The position numbers and the translations under genes are program-made. The notes under the pieces are model-generated. The model was not told the origin of the DNA. It worked only from the letters and a program-made list of their open reading frames with translations, and searched no databases. This document shows, one piece after another, positions 32,026 through 42,698 of a stretch of DNA of 64,000 nucleotides. Positions within the stretch are counted from its first letter, which is position 1. Each line of letters starts with the position of its first letter. This DNA comes from Stereocaulon alpinum (lineage: Eukaryota > Ascomycota > Lecanoromycetes > Lecanorales > Stereocaulaceae). The stretch lies in contig JAEUBA010000017.1 in assembly GCA_018257865.1 (NCBI GenBank), positions 248,001 to 312,000 on the forward strand, read 5' to 3'.

Positions 32026-33822
32026 ATGGTCTGGCTCGTACCTTCTGTCCTTTCGCGGCGCATGCACACCAGACCTACCATGGCATCCTGCCGGGAGAAA
32101 GTCGTGCGAAAGCTGGAGCGCCTGCGAGTGGGTTGTGATAGCAAGCGGAACAATATCTACCAGCATCACAAGGTATGTAGTGCTAGATCATATGCTTGAC
32201 CAACTCCACATTGACGTTCATAGCTTGTCCTGTCGCTCTCGGGTATAAAGATTGAGACATTCAGTCCTGGAGACCTTTCAACACCGGGTTCCACACCTTC
32301 CCGAACATCATCTGCGCCTACAACAACCACCAAGGGGAATACTACTAACGTGTTACGTCCTTATGATGATGGAGGAAATGACGAAATCCACTCATCTCGG
32401 TCTGAGTCCACCCCCCCTCGCCCCGCCGATAGTCAAGTCAAAGACGATCCGTACGGCGTCGAGGAAGCCTGCATGGAGCGCAAGCTATCTCAGCCAGATG
32501 ATGAAGGTACAGAAGAGATCACGCTTGGAATAAACCCAAACGTGCCTGAAGAAAATTCTTCGCTTGAGAATGGAGAAGCAGCCCTCCAGGACGCCCTCAG
32601 GAAGGTTGCGGATCTTCAAGCTTTGAACGCACAGTATTTAAAGTCGCTCATGACAACTAGAGGGACAGCCCATGATGCAGAGGACCAGGTACGGAAACTT
32701 AAAGGGAACCTTTCCAAGGCGCAAAACTCGATCGAGACGTTAAGGGGTTGGCTTGAAGAACGCGATACGGAGCTCGAAGGCCTCGAAAAAGACAAGATTT
32801 TCTTAGAGATTCAATTCGAGCAATGCGAGGCGGAGTATGATAAGTTGCGAAAGCTAGCGAGAGACATCTGGATCCGAATGAGTGATCTCGAAGTGGTCTT
32901 GGCCAAAGAATACGGCGTGATGCTGGACGAGGAAGATGATGTTCAGAGATATGGAGATATCAGATCACGTGCTATGGAGAGAATTAACATACCTCGTGTT
33001 TATATGGACGTTCTGGCCGATTTGACATCGAAGATAGAAAATGAGGGCAAGATCAACGGCGCGGATAGGATCATTGACGAGGTCTCGGACAATGAGGAGA
33101 CCATCATCGAGCGGTATCCCCTTGAGGATGACCGAAATGCAGTTGTGGTATGGACTGAGCCTCCATTCCCTCTCAACAAGTTGTCCGACTTGTATCTTGG
33201 CGTCGAAACGTCAACTGCTTCGAATCCAGAACAGTCACCGGAGCCAGACGTGCAGGCGCTGCTAGCACATAATAGCTCAAATCCTTCCATCAGCTGTAAT
33301 TCTGAGCTCTCAGATGGCAAATCAAGCGCATCTTCAGATGAGCAGGAAGAGCCAACCACGGTCCAAGATACAGGGAAAGAATCTAGTATCGATCTCAATG
33401 CTGTCGATGTTGCAGTTTCACTTAACGAGGCACCACTGACGCAGCTAAGAGAATCTCCACCTAGTGCTGCAAAGCAACTCGTTCGGCCTCCATCACCACA
33501 GGCCTCTAGCGCCGAAAGAGTCAAAGAGAAAGCGGCCCAAATCCACTCACTCATCGTCAGAAAACAGCAAGAGGCGCCTTCACAAGCTGTCGAGAAGAAC
33601 ACAACTCACTATCCGTCGTCGGTTGACGACACTTCTGCAAGCTCCGATCAAGGCTTTCAACAAGGAACAAAGCCTAAGAAGCCGAAGATCACAAAGGCAC
33701 AGAGACGGGAAGCCGCCATGAAGCGAGACGCGGAAGCTGTGGCGAAGAAGAAGGCGGAGGAGGAGGCTCGAGTGGCCAATGTGAAGAAGTGGAAACAATC
33801 TAAGAAGGGGTTGAGAAAGTGA
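32026..33822 (+). CDS. Coiled-coil protein of a local family (member 2)
   Basis: Two exons, 32026-32172 and 32224-33822, about 581 residues. The 51-nt intron has GTATGT and TCATAG. The ATG (CTCAACATGG) sits in good fungal context. The N-terminal part is short and basic, then Ser/Thr/Pro-rich. A long coiled coil covers roughly residues 155-245 (ALRKVADLQALNAQYLK onward). It is followed by the family block WIRMSDLE...YGVMLDEED, which matches FERM...FGVDTRD in member 1 and FERM...GIYAMDGE in member 3. The C-terminal half is acidic/Ser-rich and ends in a strongly basic helix (TKAQRREAAMKRDAEAVAKK), as member 3 also does. No enzymatic motif; possibly a cytoskeletal or scaffold protein. Confidence 0.8.
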
Positions 33823-34362
33823 GGGGCTGGTGCGTGATGGTGGACGTCTTGGGCACTTTCTGAGGTAGGGTCGCGTTGGCAGTACCTTATGTTTGGATAG
33901 GACGTCTTGGCGCGTTGTTCATAGGAGTGCGACAACAGGCGTAATGGTGTTCTTTTATTCTTGGAGACATGGACAAGAAAGAGGGGCATGTGCTAGGAGC
34001 GGAAAATGATGGTAGCTACATACTATTGTGAATTAGTTTCATGCTCGTGTCTTTTAAAGCTATGCATTCAAGCTTTGTCTTTTCTCAGCTACGACATCTC
34101 GATCAGAGCTATTCTTAGCCCGACTTATAATTCAAATATTGTGATTTGAGACAGTTCATATTGGCTGCATGTCGGTCATACTAGGCTAAATATGTGGCCA
34201 ATAAGCAATCTGGTACACGAAAGCTGTGAACGCCATGCCGAAATGCTATGCCTGAACACCGGATTCTGGACCCCGGTTTTTTGCACGCTCAGATATACAT
34301 GACTGTCGAAAACCATATGTCGAAAACCATATGTCCAGCAGCAAACATTTCAATCCTCCTTC
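33823..34362. other. Convergent intergenic region
   Basis: 3' flanks of the coiled-coil gene (+) and the promethin-like gene (-). It contains a 14-bp direct duplication at 34304-34331; no gene seen. Confidence 0.5.
34304..34331. repeat. 14-bp tandem duplication
   Basis: TGTCGAAAACCATA occurs twice in a row. Confidence 0.85.
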
Positions 34363-35170
34363 TTAGATACCCACGGTCCCAGAGACAGCACCTTTAGCAC
34401 CGCCTGCGGCATTTGTAGCACCTCCAGCAGCATTCTGTACCTTCCCCGCATGCTTGCCAACATCAGCCGCCTCTTTGGACTTGTCCGCAGCACCATTCAT
34501 TGCCTTGCCAGCGCCATCGCTTCTCTTCTCCAATTTTGGTGGCCCATCTGTGTTATGCTTTTCTTCCTTTTCTTCCTTCGGCGCGCCATTCGGATCACCT
34601 TGCGGTCCTCCCTCCCCAGTGATACCACTGAGCTGACCTTTGATGCTATCACTGACGCCCTCCTTGAAATCGGTATGGATGCCTGGAATCTTCTTCTCGT
34701 TGAACTTCTTCACGATGTAGTATGCACCCATGCCCCATAGCCATATGAAAGTTGCTATCGAGGCGGCGATAAAAAGGGTGGGTAGGAGAATAATAAGGGC
34801 AAAACCGACCGCGAAGACTATGAAGAGGACAGCACCGAGGAGACCAATGATCAGGCCTGCTAGGATGGCGACGATGACGACAGAGATGGTCATGACCATG
34901 AAGAGGCCGAGGGGGAAGCCAGTAAGGGCGATTTGGGAGCCGATGAAGGACTGCATTGCTTATCAGTTCCGTGGACCAGGAGTGGAAAGGGGAACGTGTA
35001 AGACTCACTGCAAGCATGGGCTTCTCTGTTGCAAACTTCGATATCTTAGCCATGAGCTCGTTACGCTTCTCTGGCGGGAAGATGCTGTCGATCCAGGCTT
35101 GACCCTTGTTGACCACACCACCCACGGTACCCTGTAGGGCACCAGTCATACCGCTGACAGCTTCTGCCAT
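34363..35170 (-). CDS. Promethin/LDAF1-like lipid-droplet membrane protein
   Basis: Two exons, 35170-35009 and 34950-34363, about 249 residues. The 58-nt intron has GTGAGT and GCAG and keeps frame. After an amphipathic N-terminal part (VSGMTGALQGTVGGVV), residues ~58-130 hold closely spaced hydrophobic segments rich in Gly, Val and Ile (ILAGLIIGLLGAVLFIVFAV and IATFIWLWGMGAYYI), forming membrane hairpins. This is the promethin layout. Promethin/LDAF1 and yeast LDO proteins work with seipin at ER-lipid-droplet contact sites. The C-terminal tail is hydrophilic, Gly/Ala/Lys-rich, with AAGGATNAAGGAKGAV-type repeats, and is probably cytosolic. Family call is by architecture; another small membrane protein is possible. 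Confidence 0.6.
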
Positions 35171-36493
35171 CTTTTAAAGTTCAGTTGGCTTATGGTATTG
35201 ATCAATGAGAGCAAGGTTGAAGCGAGAATGAAGTTCAACTTTTACAACTGAGGGTGTCGAAGGAAAGAAGAACCTTGACAGTGAGAAGGGAAGAAGAAGA
35301 ACACAATCTGCAGAAGGATGTGACGTAACACAGAGTCAAGGTCAATATAGAATACGGCAAACATCGGCCATGCTCTCCAACGTGGTCGCCTCTACCAAAA
35401 CCTGCTTGGATCGCGTTTATGCCGCGCGTGGGGGATTAAGGTTACATCATTTTGCGGTACTAGCGTGTCAAGCTTCCGCTAGTCTAACGGCTACCAGTGG
35501 CTGAGATCTCCTCTCCTACTTCATCCCAATTCATCCAATTGTCTCTTCACCATGCAAACCGTCCCCATCATATTTATTGCCTGCAGCAGATGTTTGCAGT
35601 TGATACTTAATTGTATTAGGTTCGATTCCTAATGGCGCTGGTACAATGGTGTAATGGTTTTGTTTTCTTCTGGCAGCGCCATTAGCTGGCAGGTCTTTAA
35701 AGTTCTTAACCGGGAACAGCCGTGGTTCGAATCCCAGTAAGTGTGGTGTCAGTTCGCCCACCAAAAACGTTCGTTGGTTGGCTTACCGTCCGGGGCGGAC
35801 GCCTGTTGGTTGTGGTCGTGTTTGCAGTTGATACTTAATTGTATTAGGTTCGATTCCTAATGGCGCTGGTACAATGGTGTAATGGTTTTGTTTTCTTCTG
35901 CAGACATTCAACTCCATCCCAGAAAACTTGCCACCTTAGATTGAAAGATTAAAAGGTTCTTATCCTCGATTCACGCCTAGCACCGCAAATTTTCGTAGCC
36001 ATAAGCTTGGTACCATGGTATCAAACAACACTAACAGCCTTAAGCGGCTTGCTTTGGCGAAAAGAATTGCCGTGGGCACTCCATTCGAATCAAATGTATG
36101 GAGCACCATAGGATAGTCCCCAATCTTCCGCAATCGTGGGCTACATTAGTCTCTGCCATGGCTTTGGTCAAGGTCCAGGAACATGGACAGCCTCTTATAA
36201 TCACGTCATGAGGGCACTGTCCCAATGTGATCATGATCTCTCCACTTCTTTTTCCAACTCGAATTCGTCCTGAAATGGAGTTAATTGCTTCGGGATTTAT
36301 CTTGGCCAGAACCCTAATATCTGGTTAACCTCTTCCACATGCGCTCTTTATGAAGATCCCCATATAGGAGCATGGCATTGGGTTAGTGTCTTTCTCATTT
36401 TCAAATCTCGTACCGCTCCAACTCCCTACATACCATGTAGCCCCTACTAACCCCTAGTCTTTCCCTCTGCTGCAAGCGTATAGCACGGAGGCG
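35171..36493. other. Intergenic region with tRNA-like repeats
   Basis: Upstream of the promethin-like gene (-) and the RING gene (+). It contains the tRNA-like repeat unit listed separately. No supported protein-coding gene. Confidence 0.5.
35591..35900 (+). repeat. 82-bp direct repeats with pol III-like boxes (SINE, tRNA relic or mitochondrial insert)
   Basis: An identical 82-bp unit, TGTTTGCAGTTGATAC to TTTTCTTCTG, occurs at 35591-35672 and 35819-35900. Each has a perfect B-box/T-arm (TTAGG TTCGATT CCTAA stem-loop; box 35619-35629 and 35847-35857) and an A-box-like TGGTGTAATGG. Between the copies lies a third B-box, GGTTCGAATCC (35724-35734). In addition CTAATGGCGCTG (35629-35640) pairs perfectly with CAGCGCCATTAG (35674-35685), a 12-bp hairpin. 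No canonical cloverleaf closes, so no tRNA gene is called. A tRNA-derived SINE or a rearranged mitochondrial tRNA insert would fit. Confidence 0.5.
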
Positions 36494-38833
36494 ATGGCGG
36501 CACGAGCTGGATGGGAGGAGATCCTTCACGGTTTGACTGAATCAGATGAAAGTCAGGGCCTCGAACGGCTCGACGGGCTAGATGGCATCCCGCTTCAAGA
36601 CATGTCAGCTCCACATGTGCGTCGGCCAAGTCCCGCACATCTCAATGTCAACTCGGATGTGGGTTCTAGCGCTGAGGGCGGACTCAAAATCAATGCTGAC
36701 GCAGTACCTCCCGTGGTCGACCGGGGCCGCGAAATCGAAGAAGCGATCAACAGTGGCAGTTACGAGTGTGGGATTTGCTGTGATGAGAATATTACAAGGC
36801 GAGACCAAATCTGGTACTGTTGTACATGTTGGGCCGTCTATCACCATGACTGCATCTATCGTTTGGCTCTCGCAACTGCTCGAGAAGAAGACTTAGAAGA
36901 CCATAGCAATCTGGAGTGGAGTTGCCCCACTTGTAGAGCTGTATACGGAGGAGAGCCCTTAGACTTCTGCTGTAAGTCAAAGCTATGATACCACAAGATA
37001 CAACTAACCTATACTTGGTTACAGGGTGCAAGAAAATTCAGGGAGGATTTGTTGGGAACACAACGTTGCCGCCTAATTCCTGCGGTGCTTTCTGCTTTGC
37101 CGAGCGGCAGTGTGGTCATCCTTGTTCCAAGGTCTGTCACGCTGGCCCTTGTGAAGCTTGCATACACGGCTGTCCACCCAATAAGAGACCGGTAGTACCC
37201 TCAAACCCTACGTTACCGTCGCCGATCCGCAATGCTCGCGTCCCCTTACCATCTCCGCCGTCCAACGCATCTGTACCTCCGCGAGTAGCGCCTACCAGAC
37301 GTTCTAGCTCTGAAGTACGCAGGCGTTCAGGGAGGCCGACCCCTATCATGCGACGGAATTGGGAGCCGCAAGAAAGATTCCCTTACAAATTGCCAGTCAT
37401 GAGCCTGATCTTCTCAGTCATCATTGCTTGCTGGGTCTTTGGGCTGACAAAGGTCGTCGTTGAGCCATTCAACAATAAGAACGTGGCAGAGAACAACCAT
37501 GCAGTAAGAGCCTTGTGGTTCTTTGCTATTGTCGGAGGTTTCGCATGCATGGTGGTGAATAGCTGGTCTTTTCCGAGTTGGTCAACGACCCTTGGCGCAG
37601 TCCATGAATGCATCGACGAGTACGCTAAAGAGACACGTCGCAACACCACTCGATTCATGCTCCAAATTCTCGCAGAGCTAGTCTGTTTGCTAAACCACAT
37701 TTGGTACTGCCTGTTGGGGTTACTCAGTCCTCTCGTCGTTATTGGGTGGATCTTAGGCCCATTCATCAGGTAAGCTATCCACAACCCAGCGTGTGGATTC
37801 CCATTGACCTGGAAATTAATCACAGTCCCATTGCGGTACCAATCACTGCGCGTTCCCTAGAATTTCACAATATTTGTAAAGGCTTCGACACCATGATCAC
37901 TTTAGACATTGGTTAGTACTTCAGCTATGGACATGACTAGTCATTGATAAGGCTGTAGGCAATGGGCTTCGCACATACCCCATCATCAAAGATCTCGGCC
38001 CCCAAAGTCACAGCGCGAAGCGACCCTCTAGAGTTAACCCATACACAGTGGCCATCGTTAGCAGCCTTTGGAAACCTGCCGGTACACCTTCCACCCTAGA
38101 GCTCAATTTCTACGACCCTTCCTACCGTGAAGTCTTTGGTATACCAGAAGTGAACGCTAGTCGATACGTGAACAGAGACACTACATATATCGAGGATGGT
38201 TCAGAGTACCAACGGACACGGACGCATTTCAAAGGCATGAAAGAGCCAAATCCGGATCAAATCTGGGAGCGAATGACTGGTACTCAATACGGCCCGACTA
38301 CGTATCAAAAGGTGTTTGGTGGCGCCTGGTATGAGTCTGCGCCTTATACTCTGGACGAAGAGCCCGGTTTCTATCGCGTCATCTACGACTGGGAAGCTAC
38401 AAGCTGGACTACTCAGATTGGACAACAAGTTCACGAGAACGGCACCTTCCTGATTGGTGAACATCTTATCTTCCCTTCACTAGGCTTACAAGTCCCCAAC
38501 TTTGCCGACTTCGAACGAAGCTGCAAATATGAGCCTTATCTCAAGGTACATCGTGGCAGTGGCGATTTTACAGAGTTACAATCACAGGCCAAGGAAAAGT
38601 ACAAGTATGATGGCGGAGATATAGTCTTGAGGACGGCGTCATTCGGCCCAACCCAGGGACCACTCGAAATGTGCGCTAGGCGGAGGGACGTGGTTGATGA
38701 ACGAGGCGAGGTCGTACTCCAAGGATTAGGCGATAAGTTGCCTGTTGTTGCTGGATTGATAGCAAGTTACCGACATGAGGAGTGGAGTCTAGGAAAACGG
38801 AAGGGCTGTAGAGGGCCTCGTAACGAGAGCTGA
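36494..38833 (+). CDS. RING-type and NF-X1-type zinc finger membrane protein (probable E3 ubiquitin ligase)
   Basis: Four exons, 36494-36971, 37025-37769, 37826-37911 and 37959-38833, about 727 residues. All introns (53, 56 and 47 nt) have GTAAG or GTTAG donors and keep frame. Residues ~96-150 form a RING-like finger (CGICCDENIT, CCTCWAVYHHDC, SCPTCRAVY), expected to bind an E2 enzyme. After the first intron comes a Cys/His repeat of NF-X1 type (CGHPCSKVCHAGPCEAC). A Pro/Ser/Arg linker precedes hydrophobic segments (VMSLIFSVIIACWVFGL, ALWFFAIVGGFACMVV, LVCLLNHIWYCLLGLLSPLV), so the protein is probably membrane-anchored. The C-terminal ~290 residues have no recognised domain. The exon 2/3 junction lies exactly at a stop codon (CAG|GTAAGC), so an unspliced form would end after the membrane spans. 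Confidence 0.75.
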
Positions 38834-40281
38834 GAAATTCAAAAATGCTATCCATGGTAGTGGACCATAGGTTGTTCTTGTTGATGTGCGTATAATCTTA
38901 CGCTAGGGATTTGAACATACGGCTTGTTTGAACATTGTGAATCAAAATCATTGCTACCTGAGCGTTGGTATCGACCTAAGCAAAATCTGCTCGCATGACG
39001 GCCAGCCAGACGTTCTCCTGCCAGAGGTAGGCCATGACCTCCAATAAAATCTTACCCAAAATCAAGCTTCCTCTTTTCGCACAAAAACTCGTGCAATGAC
39101 CAAAATTTGCTTTTGCAGCTCCGTTCATATAATCCCTAATAACCCACGTAACAACAACAATTCATGATGATAATACCAAACTTCAAAGCGTAGCTGCGCT
39201 GTATCTGAATTCGATACCCGATGTTTCTAAGTTGAAATCTGTATCTTCAGGTGCTTCAGCGGTGTTCCGGCGGGTTATTTCGGCATCCATAATTGTAATC
39301 GTAAGGACTGGAGAGGTAGACTCATGGCCCAAGCAGGGATTCCATGATTCTGGTAAGGTCACTCCGAGGGAGACATGCTACCTTGTGGAATTGTGAGGGG
39401 CCTTCGTCAACATCAGAATAAAGTTCAGACTACCTGGGAAGGGCCCTTGGAACTCGGGCCCCGGAGCCGCCCGGAGATATTCCAACACTCAGATACTTCC
39501 TAGGCTTATAATACTGTTCCCCAGGTGATAGATAGGCCTACACGCAATCTCTTACCCTCTATACCGTCGTATAGCCTCGAGAGTATACAGTGGGATTTCC
39601 TGCTATACTGGTAAAGCCAGAAGGTGGTAATCTAAGAAGATGTTAGTGGCTGTAAGGTCCTAAATCAGGGGCTCACTCATGGGGCACCCATGCCCGGAAA
39701 AGTGTGAATTTTTGCTAATGTGGACGAGGAGGCAAAGATAAGAAGCAAAGCGTTAGAATCCCAGCTCTCAGACCTGTTGCTTAGTCAACCGCTAGCGCGC
39801 TGCCGCCTCGAGCACATAAGTGGCCTGCACCTCCTATAGAGCATCTACAAATTGTCTGCAATGTTCTAAAGCAGAGCGTAGACTCTGATCAGAGTTAAAT
39901 GCTGGTCAAGGCTGGTCGGCAACTGGTGCTGTGTTCCAGAGTGCTGAATAGCCAGAGTGTTAGCATAGCCCAAGGTTGTAATGAGGCAATACAGCCAGCT
40001 ACTAGCGTGTGTTATGCGCACCAAAACCCCCTCATTTCGACAATTCTCACATCAAGACACGGAGTAACAAACGTTATATCGATTGACGAATTCAATCTCC
40101 TCGGACTATTCTAAACTTTTGAAGTTTCCTTAATTCACCTTTCATTCTTGACTTCCATCGGTCAACTTAACCACTTCTATTCTGGCACAATTTCTATCAT
40201 GGAGGGCCGACTTCTCATTTCAGCTCTCGTAGCCTCTAACACCTCAAACTCTTAAGCTGTCGGAGCTGGACTGATCCAGCC
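38834..40281. other. Intergenic region
   Basis: No convincing gene. The last ~150 bases are CT-rich and include an ATG at 40199 that reaches a stop after 18 codons. This may be an upstream reading frame, or a first exon of the F-box gene whose splice I could not fit. Confidence 0.4.
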
Positions 40282-41968
40282 TTGAGAGCTCACCAAAAGG
40301 CAGAATCCTCTTCGATATTACACTTGCCACCGGAGTTACTCATAAACATATTCGAGGAGATTCAGAGGACACAAACTTTACACAACCTGCGCCTTGCCTC
40401 GCATCAATTCGACGCGTTGGTTGCACCGATCTTGTTCCGTCGTATAAATTTGACCTGGGACATTGCTCAAGAATTCCAGAAGTCGGCAGATTCTGCTAGC
40501 TGGACCACCCAGCAGCATCAAGTGATCCATCATACTAGACACTTTGTGGTTGACCAACCATTGTCTTGGCCGTTCATAGGGAGTACGCTTCTTTCCGTGC
40601 AAAGACTCGAGCATTTGACGTAAGGAATATGTTCTTTTGGTGAGAATCCTCGCTTTAGAAGAAGCATGTCCCTGACACAGCTACTGCAGATTGTCAAAGT
40701 GGGACCTGATCGAGCTCCTAGGAGTAGCCGCTCCTGCAACCCAAAGCCCACTGTCTGCCATCATCGCGATATGGCCAAAACTGAGAATCGTGATGGAAGG
40801 AGTATTCCTATGTCCGAAAAACTATTTTCTGATTACAATTAAACCCTGCCCGCAGGTTGTTTCTTACCAAATCGTGTACTGCGATCCTTTGAATTTCCAC
40901 GTCATCAAGACTCTACTGCTACGAGCGCCAAATTTAGAACGTCTACACCTCACAGGTGCCGGGGTGTCTACAGATGACCAAGATATTCGCCTCGGCGAAC
41001 GTCTTCCAGCCCTAAAGAAGCTGATCTTACACTCTTACGCCTGGCATCACTCGACCTACACGGCTACCAACTTCTGGAACTGGACCAGGATTACTCATCT
41101 AGAACTGGTGGATGTGTGTATCGTGAACTTCTTGTGGACAGTACCGTGGCAAGACCTGGTGCAACTGAAGGTCCTGGTCTTGGAAAATTGTTGCCGATGC
41201 GGTCCCCAGGGTGTGCATCGAGCATTGGTCCCTAGATTGAACAACGCGTTGTGCCTACTACTGGAGATGATTCATTCACTAGTCAAACTAGGCATCCAAA
41301 GTAGCCTTCGATCCATACTTCACCCAGCAATGCGACATAGTGCTAGCTTGACTGCCTTATGCCTCAGAGACTCCGAAGACCACGCCTTGCGGAATGAAGA
41401 TCTAACCGTCATTCGAGTCAAATGCCACAAGCTCACAGATCTAGCCCTGGATGTCCGGTTCAACTCTCAATTTCCGCAGCTATCGAAGCCTTCACAATTT
41501 ATTAACTAAGCGCTTGCAAAGTTTCGAAATCTAAGGAGGCTCAGAGTCTATACACGCTTGGAGCAGCGGCAACATTCATATCAACAGCACACGGTCCAAC
41601 AGCCTCCGATCGTGCAGCCTCGTCCCCAATCTCCTCACCTCCGGCGACCAGTCCAGCAGTCTCCAGTTGGGCTATACGGGACACACATGCCTACATTCAA
41701 TCAACGTATGGTCACCGAATTGAACAGTTTGAGTCCATGGCGTCACGACTATCTCATTACTGACACAACGGTACAAAATTGGCTCAGAGGCCTGCTAGCA
41801 GCAAAGACAGGAGCAGCGTTCGAAAAAATGATAGTACATGTTGGAATTGGACGTGTGGATTTAACGGGTCTGCCAGGCGCGCATTTGCATCAGGTTGTGA
41901 CATATACCTACACAGAGGGGCAGAGCGTGGACAATGTGGTTGGGGAGCGCTGCCTTGAGAGCATGTAA
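40282..41968 (+). pseudogene. F-box protein (paralogue B) with premature in-frame stop
   Basis: Exon to 40619, intron 40620-40689 (GTAAGG to GCAG), then 40690-41968. The splice falls at the same codon position as in paralogues A and C. The F-box (LPPELLINIF, then LRLASHQFDALV) is at the beginning. The Leu-rich region and the late WLRGL...GAAFEKM motif match paralogue A. No in-frame ATG is found before the F-box, and the start at 40282 is only where the open frame is supported. TAA at 41507-41509 interrupts FIN-ALAKFRNLRRL, where paralogue A reads through FIHSALAQFQNLRRL. The frame stays open for 153 further codons. Either a recent pseudogene, a truncated product, or an assembly error. Confidence 0.65.
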
Positions 41969-42698
41969 GGAAGTACCCAACCTTTTAGGAGTGAGGAGAA
42001 GGCCAGAATTTGAGACGCTATGAACATCTTGCAGCATGCTTTCGTGCGATTCAATTTCAAAGAGCTAATATGGACTCTCAGTCTGCTTCTAATATGGGTC
42101 GATAGGGGCAATGGTAACATCATTGGCTAGGCTTACTGATTAGCGAAGTCCTTACTACATTTCACCAGCTCAGTCACTTTTGCGTATTACTTCTGGCATG
42201 TCCATGTCCATCATGGTACAGGTTTGATGGCTAGTACCCAGGCACCTGTCCTTTAGATTCAAGGAATCAAGGGCAGGTTGCGTATTTGTTCATCTCATGA
42301 TGGCTTTGATGGATGCCGCGAAGCGGTGTACCAGACATCTACATATCTTGTAGGTGTCTCAGTAATTGACCACATCAAAGTTTCCCAAGTGAGCTTAGAA
42401 GAATTCTTCAGAGGCGTAGAGAATGTATGCTGAGATTGGTGGGGTAAAGCATGACTTTAGTATCCGAGCACTAGACTACCTAGATACATTAGTATCAGGT
42501 AAAGAACACATATGAACCCCATAATGCCCAAATAACGCCCAAATAACGCCCAAATAACTCCTTGCAAGCGACCACACACCTTCGCTGTCTCCGAAATCTA
42601 CCTGATGACATCCCGTCGCGCCCGTACGCCCGTCGTATCCGAATTATCTGCGCAAACTTCAACCACCTTTGTCCCTCCACTTCCCTTCCTGCAACCAC
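41969..42698. other. Convergent intergenic region
   Basis: 3' sides of the F-box gene (+) and the coiled-coil gene (-). Apart from an 11-bp triplicate at 42526-42558, nothing is seen. Confidence 0.5.
42526..42558. repeat. 11-bp tandem repeat, three perfect copies
   Basis: GCCCAAATAAC three times in a row. Confidence 0.9.

Noticed and set aside
31277..32248. A 323-codon open frame on the plus strand
   Set aside because: It overlaps, in another frame, the better supported first exon and intron of the coiled-coil gene at 32026. Its composition (Leu, Ser, His, Thr) looks like translated CT-rich leader, and no domain is seen.
35531..35764. 77-codon minus-strand frame with LGFEPR and LGIEP peptides
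   Set aside because: These peptides arise from translating T-arm/B-box sequence (GATTCGAACC type). The region is tRNA-like, not protein-coding.
35591..35900. A functional nuclear tRNA gene
   Set aside because: B-boxes and a T-arm are present, but no arrangement closes an acceptor stem with D and anticodon arms of normal length.
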